From Ephydatia muelleri (lineage: Eukaryota > Porifera > Demospongiae > Spongillida > Spongillidae): a DNA stretch of 64,000 nt. Location: assembly GCA_013339895.1 (NCBI GenBank), contig JABACO010000003.1:9528909-9592908 (forward strand), given 5' to 3'. The notes beneath the pieces were generated by a model. It was not told the DNA's origin. It was given only the letters and a program-made list of their open reading frames with translations, and did not search any database. Shown here in pieces: positions 40,191 to 49,300 of this stretch. The translations under genes and the position numbers were made by a program. How positions within the stretch are numbered: the stretch's first letter is position 1; every line of letters begins with the position of its first letter.

Positions 40191-40312
40191 ATATATATAT
40201 ATGTGGATTTACCCATTGGGCAAAACTGCTACACTTAGCTATTATGATGGTTGAGCTTACTTCCATTACATTCATATGCCTTGCACTGTAACATTAATTT
40301 GTAGGAACTTAC

Positions 40313-40368
40313 AGTCATCGGAATGGTACTTGTCTCATCAGAAATAGTGAATGTATGCCTATAATCAT
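40313..40368 (-). CDS. Receptor cytoplasmic exon
   Basis: 56 bp after acceptor ttgaacag, reading DYRHTFTISDETSTIPMT before donor GTAAGT. Its two-base start completes the codon left by the TM exon (giving Tyr), so the junction is phase-consistent. The Tyr before D and the Ser/Thr-rich content could be signalling sites; no motif is certain. Confidence 0.65.
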
Positions 40369-43300
40369 CTGTTCAAAGTAAAAAAGACAAAATTAACTAA
40401 ATTAGTGTGGGTAGATTTGTGATGCAAAAGATAACAAACAACAAATTAAGAACATCTTATTGTGAGAGTTGGTGTGAATCGTGATATTAGTATTGATTAG
40501 GGATTTATTGTAAAATGATGAAAATACATTGCATGAATAGAAGCATGATAAAGACGTAGTATACATTTGCATTGTTTACTTTTTTAATTACATCTACATT
40601 TTACTGTCCTAAAAAGGTGCCATAGAGGTGTGTATATTTATTTCTTTCAATCACATATCACTATTCCATGCAATCTAAGTTTATACTGTCTTGTTTTTTT
40701 GGTCTTCATTCAATGCTATTTGGATTCCAGGTTTTGTCCTTGTGATAGACCAGATCTCATTGACCCGGTCACAATGTTGACCTTGTGAATAGAATATTGT
40801 TAGGCTTGTTTTCGTGCTTGTAATGATGTGGGCTATGAGCGGTGCAGGGTTTCTAGTGATAGGACTGAGCTAGATGCAAGCAAAGAGCAAGGAGAAGCTG
40901 TTTGGCACTAACGGCAGTTGAATGCGTGCACAACCTGTGGCTGGTGTGGTCTGTCACAATCCTATTAAATTAACAGTTCTGATATACCAAATTAGTACAT
41001 TATAAAATTGCTGACTATATTTTCATAAAACATATACATGTATAGTATAGGTTAAACCATCATTAGATACACAACAGATTTTGGGTCACTACTGGCTTAG
41101 TACATGTATGTGATAGCCACTCTTTGTAATGCAAAGAAATAAATTTTTTTTAATTTTAAGCTTTTTGAAATTTAGATGTAACTATAAGGGCTGCTAAGGT
41201 AGGTATGATGAATAATTGGAAGGGCTTCCCAACCATATATAAAAACATTTGATCTGAAGCTTTCATCTTTAATAGTCCAAGTATGCAATTGAGTAATTTC
41301 ACGATGAACAGCAGAAAGCTGTTATACCATTTAGTATACATAAAGCAAACAGGTGCGTATACGATTATTCGAAGAGAGATTTGGATTTACTGATGACTTA
41401 CAATAATGTCCTCGTGCTCTGCAAAAGATAATGATCCCAACTCCAATGGCAAGAAGAAGACCAAAAATTGAGCCAAATATGATACCAATTGCTGGATGAA
41501 TGTAGATATGCAAGTTAAACAGTTTGCATTTAACAAAGCTAACCACATTCACTTGTGTTTCTAAACAAGTGGGTTTCAGCATAACTCTGATGTGTTTATC
41601 GAGGGGGGGGGGGGGGAATGGAAGGAATATGGAATATAACATGCATATTTTAAACTCATGAGATGCTTGGTATCATGCTAAATGTATGTATATTACAATA
41701 CATATTTGTAGAGGAAATAAGCATTAGCCTCCAGCCTCACACAAAGGCATATATTACTTTGCAATGGGTGCAATTTTACAGTAATTCCACATTCTGTCCT
41801 TTCATGCATTCAGGTTTCTAAATATATGTGAAATGTCTCACATCTATGAGTTGGAATATTATAATCCCATATGGATAAAGTGATCCAAATAAACACCTGG
41901 GTGATATTATATTGTAAAGACTAAAGTGAACAATTTAGCATATGATCTATACATATATTGAAGATGTAATACAATGCCATACCATCTAATGTTGTTGGAA
42001 TCGTAACTTTTGGTGATGTTGTAAATTCCATTTTTTTGTGAGAAAAGAATAATGCAATTGTTAGTTATAAAGTTTATTTAAAGAAACAAAATCTATCGTA
42101 CCTTTATTTGTAAGTACTGTGACTCCAGTGTACACACAATCACGATAAGACCCATCACTTGAAACTGCATATGCCATTATTGTATAGACTCCAGGTCCAG
42201 GTATTAAATTTTTAGATTGCATTGGACAAGATAGACTAGATGAACTGTTTCTGTATGATGCTGTACAGAAAGTTTCATTCAAAAATACCAAACATCCAAT
42301 GGACTGAGTACAAGAGATGAAACTGCAATCAGCTTGCCAAGGACCAGTAGCATTAATGATAACATTTACAATCTCGCATGTACCTGGATAAATAAACAGA
42401 CGCAGTAAAAAAAAATTTTTTTTGATTTCACACAAGAAAATACACTTTGAGGAATGAATTAGACTGCCCTGTCTGAATGCAGTTATAACTCACAGTGTTA
42501 CAGTACATGCCTGTACGCATATAGCTGGATTAGCTTGAGTTAAATTGTCAATGCATACGATATGACCGCATGCTTGGGTGAAAGCATGTGTGGCAGAAAC
42601 ATGTGATTGATATTTTAGTATTGGTAGTTGAATATGTGTACACATAGCAACCATGTGATCAGGAGGAATAAGAGATCAGTTCTGTATAAAAGATTCTATT
42701 GACTTAGTCTGCAGGATGGCTAAACCAGTTATTCCGTATGAGCCCTTTAGCAGTTAGCCAGTGAATTGATCTAATGACTTAGCCATTTTTAAAGTTTTGT
42801 GGTGGACATCACATGCAGAAAAGCTGAAATGGCTTTGGGTTCACTTAGTGGGAAGGCACAAAATAACTGTGCATTCTCAAGATGCTATCACACGCAACAC
42901 GAGAGAATTATGGTGAGTGCAAATAATACTAAAGAAACGGTTTCGAAAATCTTTACATCATTGGGCTTCAAGCCATGACAAACCACCAAGAAAGCCAGGC
43001 TTCCTTCAGCAACTCTCTGAGGATTCTCTATGATAGTGAGTTTATCGCTAGGAAAGAACTTATGGAGCAGGAATCCAGCATAAATACAGTAAAAATTTCT
43101 GTAAGCTCAATGGGTTTAGAAAGATCTCCAGGAAACACTTCGGAACATGGTATCATTGGTTAGCAACCATATTTGATCGAAGGAGCAATAGGAGTTTTCT
43201 GCTCTGATAGCATTATCATAATAGTAACGTATATAATGCCTCCAACATAGAATAGAAACTGGTAGCACTTCTCCTGTTGATTGTCCCCCTCAGAAAATTT

Positions 43301-46300
43301 CTCATGCTCTGAAGGTCACATTTTGTATTCGGGCAAGTACAAAGGTTTAATGCTCATTAAATGCTGACCGGAAGATGGTAAGATCCTCCTCATTCAGGAG
43401 GAGGTAGAATGAGATAATTTTCATACTGCATTCATAAGATGGGTTTTAGTAGCTAGTGCAAGAAGTACTCTGCACATTCAGGAGATAGGAAGCAAACAGA
43501 TGTAAGAACAAGCAGCGACGTGGATAGGGAAAAGCTACAAAAGAGGGCAAAGACATGCTGATAGCTAAATGGCTACATGTATGTTCTAATCTACGATAAG
43601 GTATTATAATGGAGCTTTGGAGCAAATTAACAATTCAAAGTTACAAAAACAGTTATAATTTCGTTTCCACCCTCAATTCATATAGACGGTTTTCATAATG
43701 TGACATGCTCTTCCACATTTTGTGTGGAGGGTAGGGCAAAAATGTGCATATAGTTTTGTTGAATAGTGGCTATCTTTCTTCCTGTAGCGCATGCGCACAG
43801 GCGCTTTAGTAGTTAGGGTGTGGTTTGCACATGCGCGAGGAGTTAGAACTCTACTATTTAATGAGAGTCTCAATTGTATTGATGTGATTCTAATGGACCA
43901 GTTGCGCGTAAGGCTAAGGAATTTAATTAGCGTTAATTACACGTGACGTCACGGCTGGCGGCTGTTCTGTCAATGAGAAGTCAATGGAAGCACTATCGTG
44001 TTGCGAATTTCAGAGCTTCGTATCTAACGTGCTCTAATTAAAAGAACTTTGATAAACTTACCAGTCATCCACGTGTGATATACCGTTTGTAGCGTGACAA
44101 GAGACCGAGTGGTTGCGAAGATCTAGCAATAGAAAATGAGCGGCATTAGCAACGCTGCGTGTGAAGTTACTCTTACCGAAGATGATATTCCCGGAGCCAA
44201 ACTTTCGAAGCCCTACAATAAGCATACCATATCTGCCTTACGGTGGTGGTTGTTATGTAGAGGCATCGAAGTTCCCACTTCTTGGAAAAAGCAGCAAATC
44301 TTGGATAGGTTTGTGATACAACTAAAAACTGATGATTAGTGCTTTAAAATACTTCTTCACTTGACTCTACTTAAGAGTTCTCCTTTCTGAGCAGGAGCAG
44401 GAGAAGATTGTGGATGTTGATGGCTCGTATACTCACAGGAAGTATGAATGCTTAAAAGAAGCTGGAGAGCAGGTGCTGATGCCATCAAATCCACCCCCTC
44501 CTCTTACTGGCTGGAAGCAGGTCACTGATGCTAACTTTAAGGACATAGCTCGTTCTATACCACAAGTTACATCTGGTAAATACTACAATTTATGCTTTAC
44601 ATTTTGTATTGTTTAAATAAGTACATGTATGAATGTAGGTCTTGTGTATACATACTTGGCTGGACACGTTGGGCACTTTGGGGAAGAAGGGGCTTTTAGA
44701 GCACTGGAGCGTGGATATGCACACTGGGCTTCTGGACGGCTACAGGAGTTGCAAGTGAATGCCAATCAATTTTTCTGTCATGTCAAATGTACCACATCAC
44801 CATCGATGAAGGGTGGCATATACAAAGTTTATATGCTCCTTGGAAAAGAGGGAGATGTAGTTACAACGTTTCCTTGCACCATCTTTTGACCCCCAGAAGT
44901 AAAGATGGTCCACAGCAGGGCCAAGTAGCTCAAAAAAAGCTAAAAACAAATGAAAAGAGGAGAACCCAGTATAAAATTGTACCAGCTTGTCGTCATGTTG
45001 TATCTGTTCAATACAGAATGGTAGCTTTGTCGAATCTGATAAGCGACCCCTTTTCTCCTCTTCTAGTACTTTTATACGTTTCAAAAGAGCTTCATTCATC
45101 AAGCGGTATTCATCAGCCTGCAGTCTACTTGGTCCAGGTAGCTCCCATTCTTCAGCCTGCAGTCTACTTGGTCCAGGTAGCTCCCATTCTTCAGCCTGCA
45201 GTCCACTTGGTCCAGGTAGCTCCCATTCTTCAGCCTGCAGTCCACTTGGTCCAGGTAGCTCATAGACAGTATAATTGGCATCAAGTTGCTCCCCAACCTG
45301 GGCTATCAGGAGTTGAGGTAGAGGAGTGTAGAGGAGTACTAGTAGATTGTAGAGGAGTACCAGTAGATGGTAGAGGAGTACTAGTAGATGGTAGAGGAGT
45401 ACTAGTAGATTGTAGAGGAGTACCAGTAGATGGTAGAGGAGTACCAGTAGATGGTAGAGGAGTACTAGTAGATGGTAGAGGAGTACTAGTAGATTGTAGA
45501 GGAGTACTAGTTGATGGTAGAGATGGTAGAGGAGTACTAGTAGATGGTAGAGGCGTACTAGTAGATGGCAGATAAGTACTAGTAGATGGAGTAGTAGTAA
45601 TGTCAGAAACAATTGCAGCTGAACTACAAGTAGTTACACGCTCAGGTGTTATGGTGAATAACCTTCGAGCTTCTCTGTTCTTAGCTCTTTGTGCTCTCGA
45701 ATCTTGTTTGATACGCTTCCATAAAAACAGGCTTGGAGAATTACGGGGATCCCCATTTTGAAAATGCCTAGAGCATACTAGAGAACTTGACCCGAGGTTC
45801 TCTTTCTGAAGGTGAAGAGCGTCTGTCCACTTAGCTCGCATAATTGGATCCTTCGGAATTCTATGAAAAGAGACGTTTGGATCTGTTGCCTTGGTAATCC
45901 CACACACTGCACATCGATCTCCAGGCATTTCGCTGTCCGTAACTCTCCGTACCACCTCTTACAAAGTTTTTTAGAAAAAAGATTCTGCCGCCAGCTGTGA
46001 CGTCACGAGTAATTAACGGGCTAATTAAATTCATAGCCTTACGCGCAACTGGTCCATTCCTGATTACTACTGTATCCGCTACACTGGTGTCAGAAGTGGG
46101 ATATGACAGAAGCAGACGGTCACGCAGAGTCACCAGATACAGTGTTCGGCCTCCGTCTCGTTTTGTGGGCAAGGGAGCTGACTTCCGGTTATTGATACAG
46201 CGCGTAGAGCTCTACTTCCGAGAAGCTGACGTTCCCAGGGATAAGAGAGATCAGGAATTAGCTTCCTTATTGGACGACGAGCCATTACGTATCGTGAGTC

Positions 46301-49300
46301 AGATGGGGTTGTTAAGGGTTGATAGCGGTATAGATTACGCAGAGGTGAAGGAGTGCCTGGAGAAGCAGTTCGCACCTTCCGGACTTCAGTTGGAGTGGCA
46401 ACGCAAATTTCACACGGGACAGCAAGAGCAGGCCGAGTCGCTGATAGCATTTTCAGCGAGGCTGCGTATGCTCGTGGACAAGGCGTATCCATCATGGCCG
46501 GCGGAAGAGCACCTGGAACTAGTTCGTAACCAGTTTATCCATGGCATTCTTTCCTCCTCTATCCAGCTTAAGCTTCTACAACAGAATTTGGATACGCTGG
46601 ATGCTGCTGTTGAGTTGGCCTGTAGGTTGGAGTCTGTTGAATCGGCGCAGAGCTCTTTTCAGACTGCGAAGGTAGTGGCGGGCGTTACGGAGACTCGGGA
46701 CGGTTCTGAGGAGGGAGCTCAGCCGGGTAGTGGTTACCAGGACCTGGTCGCGCAAGTTAAATCCCTATTGCACCAGCTGGATACCTTGCGCAGGGGAAAG
46801 CAGACAGGGCCACGCTCGTTCAGAGGTCCGTGCTGGGAATGCGGAAAACCGGGCCACGTACGTAGGAATTGTCCGCAACGGCGCCGTGACCAAACCACGA
46901 GAGACAGGTCAGTACATTTTACGTCTGCAGTTTCTTGTACATTGACGCTTCAGGGAGCTGTGGAAGGTCACCCTACAGTCATGCTAGTAGACACAGGTTC
47001 ATCTGTCACGATATTGCATGAGAACATCTGGAAGAAAGCTGTAAAAGGGAAGGAGCTCAGCAGGCTACTTGTCCGGTAATGGCCGTTAACGGGGAGAGTC
47101 TTCCTTTATGTGGTCAAGCAGAGGTTACTTTACAGGTAGGTAGCTATAGTGGGGTGCACAATGTCCTTGTGGTGCGGTACATGACACAGCAGTGTTTGCT
47201 TGGTACTGACTTCCTGGAACAATGCCATTGTGTTATCAACATGAGCACTAAAACTCTAACAATGGCTGGTGTGAAACAACAGGTTCCTCTATTGGGTGGC
47301 GTTCAACATCGACCTGGGTTGCAGCACAGCAATGCAGATGCACTGTCCAGGCTTCCCTGTAAACAATGCGGGTTGCAGATGTCGACCCCTCCACCTGGTC
47401 TACCAGATGCTGTAAAGAAGGGTGGATCTGGTGATAGTGCAGCACTCTTGCAGGAAGGGTCTGTATGTTTCCTGTCGGTTGAGGACCCAAAACAGCTACA
47501 GGACAAAGACGCTGATTTGCAGCAGGTGATATTGTGGTTACAACATGATGATTTTCCTCCTGTTTTACCAAAGGATGGGAGCAAATGCGTGCAGACTCTT
47601 TGGTCTCAGAAAGATCACCTGGTGCTTGATGGGGGTGTGCTGTATCGGCGTTGGGAGGATGTGCCAGGAAAGGGGTTCAATCCTCATTTACAGCTCGTGA
47701 TACCAAGAACTTCTATTCAGGCTGTTTTGAAGGAATTTCATGATACACCCACTGGGGGTCACTTAGGACTTCGCAAAACCCTGGAAAAGGTTCGCTCTCG
47801 GTTCTACTGGCCTGGTCAACGACACGATGTGGTGAATTGGTGCAAGGCCTGTGCTGAGTGTGCCTCATGTAAATCACCGACAAGGAGAAGACGGGCGCCC
47901 ATGCAGTCGGGACTGGTGGGAACGCCAATGCAGAGAGTGGCAATGGATATATTGGGGCCCTTACCTGTGACGGCTAGAGAAAACAAGGATTCCCCGAGGA
48001 AGCGTACAGTGGTACATTTTGATCGGCTGAAGCCATGTACAGTTCGGTCATCAGAGGAGAGAATGTTGCACCAGCCAGTAAAGAGAAAACGAGGGTACCA
48101 GCAGGACCAAGGAGTGTGCTGAATAACAACGGAGACCTTGAGGGGGATCGGCCGCATGAAGAACCTGAACCTCTGTTAGTGGAGGTGGAAATTGAAGGAC
48201 CACGTCAAGCAGCTGAACCACATCCAGTGGTAATCGAGCCAGAGAGGGCGAGACCAGTTCGAGACAGGAGAAAGCCGGATCACTATGGACATAATATCTA
48301 TGATACTTAAAGACTTTCAGAGAGAGAGGAGGGAGTAGTGTAGTGCATGCGCACAGGCACTTTAGTAGTTAGGGTGTGGTTTGCACATGCGCGAGGAGTT
48401 AGAACTCTACTATTTAATGAGAGTCTCAATTGTATTGATTTGATTCTAATTCCTGATTACTACTGACTGTATCCACTACATTCCCATCCAAAAGGTGATG
48501 AACAATAGAGAAATTGTTCTACTGTATAAAAAAACTCTAGTGTTGCACACATGTCCTTGGAAGCCTAAAACCATTTCATAGTCTTATGCATGCAGATTGA
48601 CAGCTTCCAACAAGCCTAACTATGCTTCATAGTTAATCAGAAAAGCTTCATTGATATTGTTGTGACACACCTTTTGATGTCGATGTAAATTTCCTTCATA
48701 TGCAGAGTTTCCAATGATTGATATACAATTATGGAATAGCAAGTGATATTTAACATAGTGCAATCAGTTATTATGCTTACTATTCCTTGCTTCGCTTTAT
48801 GGACTATTAGTAGCTTCAACCAGCCAACAACTCTCCCACTTGTGCTTCAGCATCAAAAAGGGCTGGGAAATTATTTGAGTGACACTATTCCATCAGTTTG
48901 CCTGAAAGAAGCTATTACCAGAACAAAACTTTTCTGTACTCTTGCCTCTTTTGATGTGTCTTCCAAAATGCTTCAATCAATTTTTGATATTACTAGTCAC
49001 TTTGAACAATATCAGGGTGATGTAGTTTACGTATCATTAACGCTTAAAGACGAGACACAAATTTGGTAACTACAAGCCTGGAAAGAACAAAGTATTATGA
49101 TGCCCATGATATCCAGCTTTCCTATCAATGGGAATGATCATTTCTCTTTGAGATCAGTGGGAAAATGATAAAACTTTATCCCTATTGTATTCGATTCGTC
49201 CTTGACTGCGCAGCAAGTTGATGGCATTCTCAGAACTCCATCCATCTACACCGCAATTGAATTCAGTAATGGTATTGCAACTGACTTTCATGAGTTTTAC

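Larger units (their letters stand above)
44885..45928 (-). pseudogene. THAP-domain transposase N-terminus (ISL2EU), truncated and frameshifted
   Basis: From ATG at 45928: MPGDRCAVCGITKATDPNVS opens a THAP C2CH zinc finger (CAVCG ... WTDALH ... LVCSRHF), a sequence-specific DNA-binding fold. It is followed by a basic stretch, then an STSTPLP heptapeptide array (45330-45596). After a frameshift near 45290 come a 13-aa repeat (ELPGPSGLQAEEW, four copies), a coiled-coil segment (LLKRIKVLEEEKRG) and the phrase KLVQFYTGFSSFHLFLAFFE that precedes the DDE_Tnp_4 core in this family. The DDE core itself is missing; sequence stops matching near 44885, where it meets the tail-to-tail gene. Confidence 0.8.
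43895..46055. mobile_element. ISL2EU-type DNA transposon, deletion derivative
   Basis: TIRs GGACCAGTTGCGCGTAAGG (43895) and CCTTACGCGCAACTGGTCC (ending 46055). Further inverted similarity follows (ttaattagc / gctaattaa; acgtgacgtcac / gtgacgtcacg). Flanks at/at (43893-43894 and 46056-46057) are a 2-bp AT duplication; the uninterrupted 3' LTR reads ctaattcctg at this point. It encodes two convergent broken genes: a SAP/SWIM-YqaJ-type protein N-terminus (plus) and a THAP-HARBI-like transposase N-terminus (minus). That gene pair, GG... TIRs and the AT duplication are the hallmarks of ISL2EU as I know the family. Both catalytic halves are gone. Confidence 0.85.
43783..48482 (+). mobile_element. 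Ty3/Gypsy LTR retrotransposon, internally deleted
   Basis: LTRs begin TGTAG at 43783 and 48339 and end TACA at 46083 and 48482; they are about 140-144 bp. Flanking ttcc (43779-43782) and ttcc (48483-48486) is a 4-bp target duplication. The PBS follows the 5' LTR and a purine tract precedes the 3' LTR. Coding: capsid, CCHC knuckle, protease, the tail of RNase H, the integrase HHCC finger and a C-terminal tail. Reverse transcriptase and the integrase DDE core are missing, so the copy cannot move by itself. Without the DNA transposon in its 5' LTR it is about 2.5 kb. No envelope gene. Confidence 0.9.

Noticed and set aside
40313-40368. Possible ITAM/ITIM-like signalling motif in the cytoplasmic exon
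   Set aside because: Only one Tyr at the exon junction and no YxxL/I pattern in the visible 18 residues.
44797-45612. Minus-strand 271-codon ORF beginning with Leu/Val/Tyr repeats
   Set aside because: The first half is the wrong frame of the STSTPLP array. Only the part after the frameshift (ELPGPSGLQAEEW onwards) belongs to the transposase, and it is annotated there.
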